Made by a program: the position numbers and the translations under genes. From NCBI RefSeq assembly GCF_008711285.1, contig NZ_VXDC01000001.1, positions 1-64,000 on the forward strand: DNA of 64,000 bases, read 5' to 3'. This DNA comes from Roseibium aquae (lineage in GTDB: Bacteria; Pseudomonadota; Alphaproteobacteria; Rhizobiales; Stappiaceae). The stretch's first letter is position 1. The number at the start of each line of letters is the position of its first letter. The notes beneath the pieces are model-generated. The model did not search any database. It saw nothing but the letters and a program-made list of their open reading frames with translations, and was not told where the DNA came from. Positions 26,690-36,215 of the stretch are shown in pieces.

Positions 26690-28278
26690 CCGATGCTTCC
26701 GCCCCGTTTGACTTGATCCTGCTCGCGGCGGTTTGCCTTGCTCTGATGGCCGGTTTTCCCGTGGCATTCACGCTGGGCGGAACAGCTGTGCTTGTTGCGG
26801 CAACAGCGAGTGTCTTTGGCGCGGACATCGCATGGGGCGCTGTGCCCTTGCGGATCTACGGGATCGTTACCAATCCGACACTCCTTGCCATTCCCTTCTT
26901 CGTGCTGATGGGTTTGGTTCTGGAGAAGTCCCGTCTTGCCGAAGACCTCCTGCTGGCGATGGCCGGCGCGTTCCGGAAAACACGCGGTGGGTTGCTCCTT
27001 TCAGTCACGCTGGTCGGGGCCCTTCTTGCGGCCTCCACCGGCATTGTCGGTGCGACTGTGGTGACGATGACGCTCATCGCCCTGCCCAGCCTGCTCAGAT
27101 CCGGCTACCCGCCCGCACTATCCGCCGGTTCGATCGCAGCGGCCGGCACCTTGGGCCAGATCATCCCGCCATCCATTGTCCTGATTGTGTTGTCCGACCA
27201 GATTTCGACCGCCTACCAAACAGCCCAACGGGCCCAAGGCGCCTTCGCTCCAGATCCCTTCTCGGTGGCGGATCTGTTCGCCGCCGCGCTCCTTCCCGGT
27301 CTTTGTCTGGTCGGGATGTATCTTGTCTACCAGTTCATCCGGTGCCGGTCTGGCGCAGCCGAGATGCTGGTTCCAGAACCCGTTCTGCCCGCCTTTCCGC
27401 AAGCAGACCCTGCACCTCCCATATCGCAGAGGACAGGAGCGGCCTTCATTGTGTTGGCGCCCCTGGTCCTGATCCTGTGCGTTCTGGGCGCCATCCTTGG
27501 TGGCATGGCAACAACGACGGAGGCTGCTGCCCTTGGCGCTGCGGGGGCTATCGTGCTGGCCGGTTACCGTGTGTCGGGAAACAGGCCGGTACTGCTGCTG
27601 CTCCCCGCGTGCGCAGTGGCTGGCCTGATCGTGGGCAAGCTGGCGCAAGACATGACAAGTTTGCAGCCAGGTCCAAATCTGGTGGCCACGGCCTTCACCG
27701 TGTTATGTGCGTTGGGTCTGCTTGGGGGGCTTGTCCTGAACATCCGTTTCTTGCATCGGGCCAACCTCCTTGGACCGGTGCTCGACAACGGGATCCAGAT
27801 GATCGCTATGATTTTCGCGATTGTCGTCGGTGCGACTGTTTTCGCCCTCATGTTTCGGGAACTGGGCGGGGATCAGACCATCGATACCGTGCTGTCCGGG
27901 CTTCCAGGTGGAACACTCGGCGCAATTCTTGCCGTGATGCTCGTCATGTTCATTTTGGGGTTCTTTCTCGATTTTCTGGAAATTGTCTTCGTCGTGGTCC
28001 CCCTTGTCGCCCCCATTCTTCTCCAGATGACTCTCCCAGATGGCTCCATGGTCTCTCCAGCCTGGCTGGCGGTGATGATGGCGGTCAACCTTCAAACATC
28101 CTTTTTGACCCCGCCGTTCGGTTTTGCATTGTTTTATTTCCGCGGCGCGGCCGGCGACCTGGTCAGCACAGTCCAGCTATACAAAGGTGTCGCCCCTTTT
28201 GTGGGATTGCAGCTTTGTCTGCTCGTTTTGCTGTGGTTGATGCCCGGTCTGGCGACATGGTTGCCGTCGGTGCTTTGA
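26686..28278 (+). CDS. TRAP transporter large permease, DctM-type (second system)
   Basis: This 530-residue inner-membrane permease has about fourteen hydrophobic segments and the DctM signatures IPFFVLMGLVLEKSRLAEDLL, STGIVGATVVTMTLIALPSLL, GTLGQIIPPSIVLIVLSDQI and ILGFFLDFLEIVFVVVPLVAPI. It resembles the permease part of the first TRAP system throughout, suggesting a paralogous pair, but has no soluble tail. Its small-subunit gene overlaps its start. The binding protein must come from elsewhere, for instance the upstream dctP or a distant gene. The gene converges on the OmpR-type regulator 14 bases away. Confidence 0.92.
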   Translation: MTDASAPFDLILLAAVCLALMAGFPVAFTLGGTAVLVAATASVFGADIAWGAVPLRIYGIVTNPTLLAIPFFVLMGLVLEKSRLAEDLLLAMAGAFRKTRGGLLLSVTLVGALLAASTGIVGATVVTMTLIALPSLLRSGYPPALSAGSIAAAGTLGQIIPPSIVLIVLSDQISTAYQTAQRAQGAFAPDPFSVADLFAAALLPGLCLVGMYLVYQFIRCRSGAAEMLVPEPVLPAFPQADPAPPISQRTGAAFIVLAPLVLILCVLGAILGGMATTTEAAALGAAGAIVLAGYRVSGNRPVLLLLPACAVAGLIVGKLAQDMTSLQPGPNLVATAFTVLCALGLLGGLVLNIRFLHRANLLGPVLDNGIQMIAMIFAIVVGATVFALMFRELGGDQTIDTVLSGLPGGTLGAILAVMLVMFILGFFLDFLEIVFVVVPLVAPILLQMTLPDGSMVSPAWLAVMMAVNLQTSFLTPPFGFALFYFRGAAGDLVSTVQLYKGVAPFVGLQLCLLVLLWLMPGLATWLPSVL

Positions 28279-28291
28279 CAAGTCTTGCCCG

Positions 28292-29044
28292 TTAAAGCCA
28301 GTCCACATTTGCCGTGAACATATAGCCAGCGCCGTAAACCGTGCGGATCAGGTCCGCTTGATCAGGCAGACTCAGCTTCTTGCGGATACGCGAGATCCGC
28401 ACATCGATGGAGCGGTCAAGACTGTCGTCGCGGCCGCCATGTTCCAAGAGATAGTCACGGCTAAGGACCCGCTTGGGCGCCCGAAGCAGAGCTTCGAGCA
28501 GATGGGCTTCCCCGGTCGGCAAATAGGTCTCCTCGCCGTGGTCCGAGATCAGGCAGTGGGATTGCGGATTGTAGGTCCATCCGCTGAAACTGGCGCGCAA
28601 CGGCCCGTGCTGCGGGGCTGCGACCCGGCCCTCGGAAGACCTGCGCAGGATCGAACGGATCCGGGCAACAACTTCGCGCGGATCAAACGGCTTGACAACA
28701 TAGTCGTCGGCCCCGAGTTCCAGACCCATCACCCTGTCCGATGCGTGGCCACGTGCCGAAAGAACCAGAATCGGTACTGAGGAGTGTTTCCTGATCTCGT
28801 TTATGAGATGCATCCCCTCCATGTCCGGAAGACCGAGATCGACGATGCAAACATCGGGGACTTCGTGGTCAAGCGCGGCAAGGAGGGAGGCGGCGCTGAT
28901 AAAAGCCTTTGAGTCCATCCCGAATGGCGACATGGTTTCCGTCAAAATCGCGCAGATATCCGGCTCATCGTCCACAATGAAGGCGAGCGTTCTTTGGGTC
29001 TGTCCAGCCGGGGGCACGGCGCGGGGCGGATCTTGCAACGTCAT
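28292..29044 (-). CDS. OmpR/PhoB-family response regulator
   Basis: This 250-residue regulator has a receiver domain with phosphoacceptor D69 in VPDVCIVDLGLPDMEG, acidic DDEPD near 25-29 and conserved K in DDYVVKPFDPREV. A winged-helix output domain ends it (RSIDVRISRIRKKL and IRTVYGAGYMF). The start ATG overlaps the stop of the upstream hybrid kinase by four bases, so the two are translationally coupled and form a phosphorelay. A longer N-terminus than usual (about 18 residues) precedes the receiver. Targets are unknown; the convergent TRAP genes are candidates only by position. Confidence 0.93.
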   Translation of the reverse strand: MTLQDPPRAVPPAGQTQRTLAFIVDDEPDICAILTETMSPFGMDSKAFISAASLLAALDHEVPDVCIVDLGLPDMEGMHLINEIRKHSSVPILVLSARGHASDRVMGLELGADDYVVKPFDPREVVARIRSILRRSSEGRVAAPQHGPLRASFSGWTYNPQSHCLISDHGEETYLPTGEAHLLEALLRAPKRVLSRDYLLEHGGRDDSLDRSIDVRISRIRKKLSLPDQADLIRTVYGAGYMFTANVDWL

Positions 29045-31008
29045 CGATCGGTGATCTGCTTTAGAGTTCGCGCGAGGCTTCCACTTTCAAATGGTTTTGG
29101 CAAGACTGGAAAACCGCAATCGTCGGCGCGACCATCTGCGCCCGTCCAGTTCGCATAGCCTGTCATCAATGCGATTCCGAGATCCGCGCGCGCGGCTTTG
29201 ATGTCCCGGGCGAGGGTCAGTCCGTTGATTTGCCCGGGCATGACTATGTCGCTTAGGACGCCGCGCAACTCCGGCAGATCGGCCGCAAGATGGCGGGCAT
29301 CTTCCGCGTCTTCCGCAACCATGACCGTGTAGCCCAACTCGGTGATTTGGCTGGCAAGCACCGCGGCCACATCCGCGTCGTCTTCAACAAGCAGGATTAA
29401 TTCTCCGGCTCCGTGTGGAACGTCGACCATCTCCGCAAGGTCGCTCCGGCCGTCAGAGCGAGGGCCTGCTTTGGCCCCTCGCGCCAGGGGCAGGTAGAGC
29501 GTGATGGTTGTTCCGCGCCCGGGGGTGGATTGAATGTCGACGGCGCCCCCGGCCTGTTTCATGAACCCGTAAACCATGGACATCCCAAGACCACTGCCAG
29601 TCCCGAATGTCTTGGTCGTGAAGAAAGGTTCAAAAACACGCAATTTCGTGACCTCGTCCATACCGACCCCGGAATCGCTGACCGTGATGGCTGCATAAGG
29701 GCCAGGGACCATGTCCAGGGTTTCGGCAACCGGCTTTTCGATGTTCTGCGTGTGAAGTGCAATCGCGAGAGTGCCTCCGTCCGGCATGGCGTCACGTGCG
29801 TTGAAAGCCAGGTTCACAAGTGCCGTTTCAAGCTGGGTCGGGTCAATCTTCGCTGTAATCGGCCTGCTCGCTCCCGGTTCCAATGTGAGTGTTATCGAAG
29901 CTGGCAGTGACCCGTTCAGCAGGGTGCTCACATTGGCGATCAAGCCTGACAGTTCCACCGTTTGCGGTGTCACTGTTTCGCCCCTGCTGAAAGCGAGAAG
30001 CCGGTGGGTGAGGTCGGAGCCCCGCCGGGTGGCCTTCAGCATCGGGGTGAGATGCTTTTCCATCTCGAGAGCGTCCACGGCGCCGTGTTTCCGGCTGAGG
30101 CTGAGGAGATTGCCCATCAAAATGGTCAAAAGGTTGTTGAAGTCGTGCGCCAGACCGCCGGTCAATTTGCCCACCGCATCCATGCGCTGTGATTGGAGCA
30201 ACGTCGCTTCATTTTGCTTTTGCTCGCTCACGTCCAGCGACAGGACAAATGCGCCCAAGGTTCGTCCGTCCTTGGTCATGTCCGGGATCAGGGTTGAGCG
30301 CATGTGGACCGTGCCGCCGTCAGGAGCCTTTCGGGCGTATTCGTAGGAAACGGCATTGCCCTCGAAAGCTTTGGCAATATGAGGCTCGATCTCGCGGAAC
30401 AGTTCTTCGCCAACGACCTCCGGTCCTGTTCGGCCCACAATGGAGGCCACCGAATGCCCGAACCACTCCGCGTATCTCCGGTTGGCGAACCGGAAGACAG
30501 GACCGGGCGCCATATAGGCGATCAGGGCCGGAATGTTATCCGTCACAAGCCGAAGCCAGTCTTCAGACTGCTGCAGGGCCCGGGTACGCTCTTGTACGGT
30601 TTGTTCCAGTTTTTCCTGGCGCCGCCGTGTTTCCGTGACATCCGTATAGGTGGTAACGAAACCACCTTGCGGCAGCGGAGTGCCACTGACCGCGATGATT
30701 TGCCCGTTTGGCCGGACCCGTTCGAAATAATGGGGCACAAACTGCTGAGCCCGCTCGAGGCGGCGCTGGATCTTGCCTTCGATATCGCCCGGACCATACT
30801 CGCCCCGTTCCGCATTCACGCGAAGAAAATCCGCAAGATGGGCGCCCCGGTGAGCGAGACCGGGTGGAAAATCCAGCATTTCCCAAAGGCCGCGGTTCCA
30901 CGCGACGAGTTTCAGATCCGCGTCGAATACTGAAAAGCCCTGGTTCACATGGTCGAGTGCAGCTTGCAGCAAATCGAGCTGAGATTGGAGCTGGTCTTCT
31001 GGTTTCAT
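29041..31008 (-). CDS. PAS-containing hybrid sensor histidine kinase with receiver domain
   Basis: This 655-residue soluble kinase begins with a PAS_7-type domain (about 10-125, HVNQGFSVFDADLKLVAWNRG). A coiled linker (EKLEQTVQERTRALQQ) and a second PAS domain (about 150-270) follow. The HisKA phosphoacceptor is H288 in KLTGGLAHDFNNLLT. The HATPase has NLAFNARDAMPDGG and GTGSGLGMSMVYGF. The C-terminal receiver spans about 535-650 and has LLVEDDADVAAVL and SDIVMPGQING. No membrane segment is visible, so it should sense a cytoplasmic cue. Its stop overlaps the regulator start. Confidence 0.93.
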   Translation of the reverse strand: MKPEDQLQSQLDLLQAALDHVNQGFSVFDADLKLVAWNRGLWEMLDFPPGLAHRGAHLADFLRVNAERGEYGPGDIEGKIQRRLERAQQFVPHYFERVRPNGQIIAVSGTPLPQGGFVTTYTDVTETRRRQEKLEQTVQERTRALQQSEDWLRLVTDNIPALIAYMAPGPVFRFANRRYAEWFGHSVASIVGRTGPEVVGEELFREIEPHIAKAFEGNAVSYEYARKAPDGGTVHMRSTLIPDMTKDGRTLGAFVLSLDVSEQKQNEATLLQSQRMDAVGKLTGGLAHDFNNLLTILMGNLLSLSRKHGAVDALEMEKHLTPMLKATRRGSDLTHRLLAFSRGETVTPQTVELSGLIANVSTLLNGSLPASITLTLEPGASRPITAKIDPTQLETALVNLAFNARDAMPDGGTLAIALHTQNIEKPVAETLDMVPGPYAAITVSDSGVGMDEVTKLRVFEPFFTTKTFGTGSGLGMSMVYGFMKQAGGAVDIQSTPGRGTTITLYLPLARGAKAGPRSDGRSDLAEMVDVPHGAGELILLVEDDADVAAVLASQITELGYTVMVAEDAEDARHLAADLPELRGVLSDIVMPGQINGLTLARDIKAARADLGIALMTGYANWTGADGRADDCGFPVLPKPFESGSLARTLKQITDR

Positions 31009-31247
31009 GCCGGGAGCTTAGGAGGCGCTGGCCGTTCTGGCCAGAGCCAAAGGATTTTGCACGGCACAATAGATGAAACAATTCGTCATAATTGAAACAC
31101 ACTGCGGCAAACCGGCCGGACTAGCGTTTCGATACTGTCTGACGAGCGCTTTGTTCGACGTGGGAAAAATAGACCTTGAAGGCGGCCCGCTGGAGTTGTT
31201 TCATCAGATCAGAAACGCGACCCTGAAAACGGGGCGAACTTCTAGGG

Positions 31248-33242
31248 ATGGAAAACGCTATGGCAAGGCTGGCCGAAGCTGCCTCTGGCGGCGAGGACAC
31301 CTTTCCGAAGATCCTTCTGCGCAATGCGCGGGTCTTCGGTGACCGGACCGCTGTCCGGGAAAAGGATCTGGGGATCTGGCAAAGCTGGACCTGGTCCGGG
31401 GTGCTTGATGAAATCCGGGCTTTTTCAGTTGGGTTGAAAGACCTGGGGCTTGCCCCGGGCGACAAGGTGGCGATCATTGGGGCCAATCGGCCACGCCTGT
31501 ATTGGTCCATGGTCGCGGCGCAGGCGCTCGGCGCCATACCCGTTCCAGTCTATGCAGATTCTGTCGCTGAGGAAATGGCGTTTGTTCTTGGCCATGCCGA
31601 AGTCAGATTTGCGGTCGTGGAAGACCAAGAGCAGGTGGACAAGCTCCTGTCCATGGACAATCTGCCGACGCTTGAACACGTGATCTACGATGAGCCCCGG
31701 GGCCTGCGGGATTATGATCACACGCGCCTTCATGCCTATACCGACGTTCAGGATCGGGGCCGAAAGCTTCTATCGGCTGACGCCGGCGCGACGGCCGCCT
31801 GGGAGCAGGGGTTCCAAGATATGAACGGCCGGGACCTCGCCGTCATGCTATACACGTCCGGCACGACCGGGCGGCCCAAAGGTGTAATGCTGTCCTTCGA
31901 CAACCTGATTGTCTCCGCCCGCAATGGCAACGCCTTTGACAGCTTGAACGAGACCGAGGAGGTTCTGGCCTATCTGCCGATGGCTTGGATCGGAGACCAC
32001 GTCTTTTCACTCGCCCAGGCCTTTACCGCCGGATACTGCGTCAATTGCCCAGAAAGCCTGGACACCATCGATGTCGATCGGCTTGAAATCGCGCCGACCT
32101 ATTTCTTCGCTCCACCACGGGTCTTCGAAAACCTCCTGACCCGGATCATGGTGCGGATGGAGGATGCCGGCCGCATCAAGCGAAGCATGTTCCACTTTTT
32201 CATGGGAGTGGCCCGGCGGTCAGGGGAAAAAATCCTGAATGGGGAAGCTGTTCCCTTTACGGACCGGGTCCTCTACCGGCTTGGTGAGTATCTGGTCTAC
32301 GGACCCTTGAAAAACCGGATCGGCTTCACCCGGCTGAAGGTCGGATATACGGCAGGGGAGGCAATCGGCCCGGAGATTTTCCAGTTCTTCCGCGCGCTCG
32401 GCCTCAATCTCAAACAACTCTACGGTCAAACCGAGGCCAGCGTGTACATCACGCTGCAGCCAGACGGTGAGATTTTCGGTGACACGGTTGGTAAACCCGC
32501 GCCCGGAGTGGAACTGAAGATCGCCGATAACGGCGAAGTGCTCTACCGTTCTCCGGGTGTCTTTGTCGGATACTACAAGAACGATGAGGCCACGAAATCG
32601 ACAAAGACACCCGAAGGCTGGGTGCACACCGGCGACGCAGGAATTATCGCGGAAAACGGCCATCTGAAAATTATCGACCGGGCAAAGGATGTCGGAAAAC
32701 TGACCGACGGCTCTCTGTTTGCGCCGAAATACATCGAAAACAAGCTCAAGTTCTTCCCGAACATCAAGGAAGCCGTGGCCTTTGGTCACGAGCGCGACAA
32801 GGTCTGCGTGTTCTTGAATATCGATCTTACCGCGGTCGGATCCTGGGCTGAGCGCAACAACGTCAATTATGCGTCTTATCAGGAGCTTGCGGCACACCCG
32901 GATGTCTACGGAATGATCCAGGCTCATGTGGATCAGGTGAACAAGGACCTGTCTCAAGAGCCGATGATGGCCGGCGCGCAAATCCACCGCTTCTTGATTC
33001 TTCACAAGGAGCTTGATGCAGATGACGGCGAACTGACCCGCACCCAAAAGGTTCGCCGGTCGTTTATCGCGGAGCGCTATGAGCCCCTGATCGAGGCCCT
33101 TTATGATGGGTCGACGTCCAAGCATGTGCGGACCGAGGTCGTGTATGAGGACGGCCGGAAAGGGGCGATTGAAGCCACGGTCGAAATCCGGGAACTGACC
33201 CCATACCCAGCGAGCGGCGCGACGCGGGAGGCTGCCGAATGA
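31248..33242 (+). CDS. AMP-dependent acyl-CoA synthetase (long-chain-type AMP-binding ligase)
   Basis: This 664-residue adenylate-forming enzyme should convert a carboxylic acid, ATP and CoA into an acyl-CoA. The phosphate-binding loop is VMLYTSGTTGRPKGVML near residue 200, YGQTEASVY is the motif that contacts the adenine, and GWVHTGDAG plus DRAKDVGKLTDGSLFAPKYIE form the hinge and C-terminal lid. Residues resemble eukaryotic-type long-chain synthetases. ATG 31248 or 31260 can start it. The last four bases overlap the livG start, so this ligase is translationally coupled to the ABC importer and probably activates its cargo. The real acid is unknown. Confidence 0.9.
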   Translation: MENAMARLAEAASGGEDTFPKILLRNARVFGDRTAVREKDLGIWQSWTWSGVLDEIRAFSVGLKDLGLAPGDKVAIIGANRPRLYWSMVAAQALGAIPVPVYADSVAEEMAFVLGHAEVRFAVVEDQEQVDKLLSMDNLPTLEHVIYDEPRGLRDYDHTRLHAYTDVQDRGRKLLSADAGATAAWEQGFQDMNGRDLAVMLYTSGTTGRPKGVMLSFDNLIVSARNGNAFDSLNETEEVLAYLPMAWIGDHVFSLAQAFTAGYCVNCPESLDTIDVDRLEIAPTYFFAPPRVFENLLTRIMVRMEDAGRIKRSMFHFFMGVARRSGEKILNGEAVPFTDRVLYRLGEYLVYGPLKNRIGFTRLKVGYTAGEAIGPEIFQFFRALGLNLKQLYGQTEASVYITLQPDGEIFGDTVGKPAPGVELKIADNGEVLYRSPGVFVGYYKNDEATKSTKTPEGWVHTGDAGIIAENGHLKIIDRAKDVGKLTDGSLFAPKYIENKLKFFPNIKEAVAFGHERDKVCVFLNIDLTAVGSWAERNNVNYASYQELAAHPDVYGMIQAHVDQVNKDLSQEPMMAGAQIHRFLILHKELDADDGELTRTQKVRRSFIAERYEPLIEALYDGSTSKHVRTEVVYEDGRKGAIEATVEIRELTPYPASGATREAAE

Positions 33243-34060
33243 ATGCTATCGTGACCAAGGAGAGCCTTCCCGAGCCGCGGCCGGCAAGTGAACGGGAACT
33301 GCTGCTGCGGGTCGATAACGTGTCGCTCTCCTTCGGCGGCGTGAAAGCGATCACCGATATTTCCTTCGACATCCGCAAGGGTGAAGTGCGTGCGATCATC
33401 GGGCCCAATGGTGCGGGGAAAACATCGATGCTCAACGTGATCAATGGTTTTTACCACCCCCAGGAGGGAACGATCACCTGGCGCGGCGAGGTCCGGCGCA
33501 AGATGAGGCCATACGAGGCGGCCAGCCAAGGAATCGCAAGGACCTTCCAGAATGTGGCCCTGTTCAAGGGCATGACCACACTCGACAACATCATGTCCGG
33601 ACGGTCGCTCAAGATGAGCCGGAACTTTTTCTGGCAGCTGTTGTGGCGGGGGCCAGCCGAACGGGAGGAGATCGAACATCGGCGCAAAGTCGAGGAGATC
33701 ATCGACTTCCTGGAAATCCAAGCGATCCGTAAAACGCCGGTTGGCCGGCTTCCCTACGGCTTGCAGAAGCGTGTCGAGCTTGGCCGCGCCCTTGCCATGG
33801 AGCCCGAGCTGCTTCTGCTGGATGAGCCGATGGCGGGCATGAACCTTGAAGAAAAAGAAGACATGAGTCGCTTCATCCTCGACGTGAACAGCGAATTTGG
33901 AACAACAATCGCACTGATCGAACATGACATGGGGGTGGTCATGGATCTGTCGGATCGCGTTGTTGTTCTCGACTATGGAAAAAAGATTGCGGACGGGACC
34001 CCGGAAGAGGTCCAGGCCAATCAGGCCGTGATCGACGCTTATCTCGGCGTCAGCCACTAG
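33239..34060 (+). CDS. livG: Branched-chain amino acid-type ABC transporter ATP-binding protein LivG
   Basis: This 273-residue ABC ATPase binds the cytoplasmic side of the LivH/LivM permease. Walker A is GPNGAGKT at 55-62, the signature is the LivG-type LPYGLQKRVELGRALA instead of LSGGQ, and Walker B is LLLLDEPMAGM. The H-loop lies in ALIEHDMGVVMDLSDRVVVLDYG. A segment with FFWQLLWRGPAEREEIEHRRKVEEI is inserted between Q-loop and signature, as usual in LivG. The ATG overlaps the ligase stop. Substrate may be an aromatic or fatty acid rather than an amino acid, given the neighbouring ligases. Confidence 0.93.
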   Translation: MNAIVTKESLPEPRPASERELLLRVDNVSLSFGGVKAITDISFDIRKGEVRAIIGPNGAGKTSMLNVINGFYHPQEGTITWRGEVRRKMRPYEAASQGIARTFQNVALFKGMTTLDNIMSGRSLKMSRNFFWQLLWRGPAEREEIEHRRKVEEIIDFLEIQAIRKTPVGRLPYGLQKRVELGRALAMEPELLLLDEPMAGMNLEEKEDMSRFILDVNSEFGTTIALIEHDMGVVMDLSDRVVVLDYGKKIADGTPEEVQANQAVIDAYLGVSH

Positions 34061-34075
34061 CCGAGGGGAAGAACC

Positions 34076-35029
34076 ATGCTTTACGACATTTTTGTCGATC
34101 CGTTCGTTCAGATGTACCAAATGCCGGACTTTTTCCTGCAAGTGCTCTGGGAAGGTTTCGTCGCGGGGATCCTCTATGCGCTGATTGCGCTGGGCTTTGT
34201 GCTGATTTTCAAGGCCTCGGGTGTTTTCAACTTCGCACAGGGTATCATGGTGGTGTTTGCCGGCCTGACGCTGGTCGGTCTGCACGAAAACGGTGTGCCT
34301 GCCTACCTGGCCCTGATCTTGACCATCGGTGTCATGGCTGTTCTGGCTTACGGGATCGAGCGCATTGTCATGCGGCCGCTGGTCAACCAGCCAGACATCA
34401 TCTTGCTGATGGCGACGATTGGCCTGACCTATTTCTTGATCGGATTTGGCGAGCTGATCTTCGGCGGAGAGCCCAAGCGCATGATCACCGAGGAGCTGGG
34501 ATTGCCAACCGGTTCGACCGCGTTTGAATTCGGCGAACGCGGACTCGTGATACTGCAGCACATCGATATTGCCGCCGCGGTGATCGCGATCTTGATGGTG
34601 GGCGCGCTTGCGGTGTTCTTCAACAAGACCAGGATCGGACGGGCGCTCCGCGCGGTCGCCGACGACCACCAGGCCGCTCTGTCGGTTGGCATTTCCCTGA
34701 ACCAGATCTGGGCCATCGTTTGGTTCGCTGCCGGCCTTGTCGCGCTGGCCACGGGCATCATGTGGGGCGCGCGCTCCGACGTGTCCTTCGCCCTGGAAAT
34801 CATCGCGTTCAAGGCCTTGCCGGTCCTCATTCTGGGCGGGTTCACGTCCATTCCCGGTGCGATTATCGGTGGGTTGATCATCGGGTTCGGCGAGAAAATC
34901 GCAGAGCTCTACTGGGGTGGTCTCGTCGGCGGGGGGATTGAATCCTGGTTCGCCTACATCATCGCCCTCATCTTTCTGCTGTTCCGGCCGCAAGGTCTCT
35001 TCGGCGAAAAAATCATCGAACGGGTGTAA
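34076..35029 (+). CDS. livH: Branched-chain amino acid-type ABC transporter permease LivH
   Basis: This 317-residue inner-membrane permease has eight or more helices. It shows the LivH features GFVAGILYALIALGFVLIFKASGVFNFAQG near the N-terminus, RIGRALRAVADDHQAALSVGI (the cytoplasmic coupling loop) and FKALPVLILGGFTSIPGAIIGG. A gap of 15 bases with GAGGGGAAGAACC separates it from livG. It pairs with LivM to form the pore. Confidence 0.92.
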   Translation: MLYDIFVDPFVQMYQMPDFFLQVLWEGFVAGILYALIALGFVLIFKASGVFNFAQGIMVVFAGLTLVGLHENGVPAYLALILTIGVMAVLAYGIERIVMRPLVNQPDIILLMATIGLTYFLIGFGELIFGGEPKRMITEELGLPTGSTAFEFGERGLVILQHIDIAAAVIAILMVGALAVFFNKTRIGRALRAVADDHQAALSVGISLNQIWAIVWFAAGLVALATGIMWGARSDVSFALEIIAFKALPVLILGGFTSIPGAIIGGLIIGFGEKIAELYWGGLVGGGIESWFAYIIALIFLLFRPQGLFGEKIIERV

Positions 35030-35035
35030 GTCGAC

Positions 35036-36112
35036 ATGTTTTACCGTGAAGCCGGACAATTCAAGACAAGCTACGAGGCGGATCAGGCACTCTTTCCGAT
35101 CCGTCAGGACAAGATCGGCCTTGGGATCATCCTTCTTGTCGCATTCGTTGTGATCCCGCTGACCGCCAACGATTTCTTCCTGGCCTCGGTCATGATCCCC
35201 TTCCTGGTCTTCTCGTTAGCCGCTATCGGGCTCAACGTGCTGACGGGTTTTTGCGGCCAGCTGTCGCTGGGAACAGGCGCTTTCATGGGGGTCGGGGCAT
35301 ATGCAGCCTACAAACTGACCACGATCTTCCCCGACGTGAACGTGATTTTTCTCGTTCTGGTATCCGGGTTTTTCTCGGCTGCGATCGGTGCCATCTTCGG
35401 GTTGCCGAGCTTGCGCATCAAGGGGCTGTATCTGGCCGTGACCACGTTGGCGGCGCAATTCTTCCTGGAGTGGTGCTTTATCCGGATCGGCTGGCTGTAC
35501 AATTACAATGCGTCCGGTGCGATCGAGATCCCGACCCGTGAGATGTTCGGAGTGATCATTTCCGGCGCGGAAGCAACGCCGCTGGCCCGGTACTTTGTGG
35601 TGCTAACCATTACGGTTTTGATCGCCTTCTTGATCGCCAATGTTCTTCGCGGGCGCATCGGCCGGTCGTGGATGATGATCCGGGATATGGACATCGCGGC
35701 GGAACTGATGGGTATCCGACCGTTGCAGACCAAGCTGATGGCGTTTGCGGTTTCGTCCTATGTCTGCGGCGTGGCTGGCGCGATGATGGTGTTCTTCTGG
35801 CTCAACGCGGCCGAGCCGTCGTCCTACTCCATCACACTGTCGTTCCAGATCCTGTTCATGGTCATTTTGGGTGGCCTGGGCAGTGTAGGGGGCGCTTTTA
35901 TGGGGGCGGCCTTTATCTGGATCCTGCCGATCGTCCTGCGGGCCATTCCGAACATGCTGGATGTCGACATAGGGGCAGAGACGGTGGAGCATCTTGCCTT
36001 CATGGTTGTTGGCGCCTTGATCATCTTCTTCTTGATCGTCGAGCCGCACGGGTTTGCCCGGCTATGGCAAATCGCCAAGCAGAAACTCAGGGTCTGGCCG
36101 TTCCCCTATTGA
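35036..36112 (+). CDS. livM: Branched-chain amino acid-type ABC transporter permease LivM
   Basis: This 358-residue membrane protein is the second pore subunit. It contains LIGLNVLTGFCGQLSLG-like sequence (AAIGLNVLTGFCGQLSLGTGAFMGVGAYAAY), FGLPSLRIKGLYLAVTTLAAQFFLEW, RIGRSWMMIRDMDIAAELMGI as coupling loop, and MVILGGLGSVGGAFMGAAFIW. It starts six bases after livH. The N-terminal 30 residues are a polar extension. No irregularity is visible. Confidence 0.92.
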   Translation: MFYREAGQFKTSYEADQALFPIRQDKIGLGIILLVAFVVIPLTANDFFLASVMIPFLVFSLAAIGLNVLTGFCGQLSLGTGAFMGVGAYAAYKLTTIFPDVNVIFLVLVSGFFSAAIGAIFGLPSLRIKGLYLAVTTLAAQFFLEWCFIRIGWLYNYNASGAIEIPTREMFGVIISGAEATPLARYFVVLTITVLIAFLIANVLRGRIGRSWMMIRDMDIAAELMGIRPLQTKLMAFAVSSYVCGVAGAMMVFFWLNAAEPSSYSITLSFQILFMVILGGLGSVGGAFMGAAFIWILPIVLRAIPNMLDVDIGAETVEHLAFMVVGALIIFFLIVEPHGFARLWQIAKQKLRVWPFPY

Positions 36113-36125
36113 CGGCCAACCCAAC

Positions 36126-36163
36126 AGCCATCCGGACGTCGGACCGGTCCGGGGAGGATGGCT
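36126..36163 (+). terminator. Intercistronic hairpin upstream of the binding-protein gene
   Basis: AGCCATCCGGAC (36126-36137) can pair with GTCCGG (36147-36152) and ATGGCT (36158-36163), leaving a five-base bulge. It sits in the 103-base gap between livM and the binding-protein gene. There is no T-run. It may protect the downstream message from exonucleases or mark a processing site. Confidence 0.45.
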
Positions 36164-36215
36164 CAATCGGTCCGGTGGCTTCTGGAAGCTTTCAGATCCG
36201 CAAGGGAGGAAATGA

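Noticed and set aside
26733..28295. Plus-strand frame of 520 codons overlapping the second DctM in another frame
   Set aside because: The translation is Arg/Gly/Cys-rich and lacks membrane segments, while the other frame has complete DctM signatures.
33101..35059. Minus-strand frame of 652 codons opposite the liv genes
   Set aside because: It lies antisense to livG, livH and part of the ligase gene, all with clear motifs. Its protein is Asp/His/Gln-rich low complexity typical of an antisense frame in high-G+C DNA.
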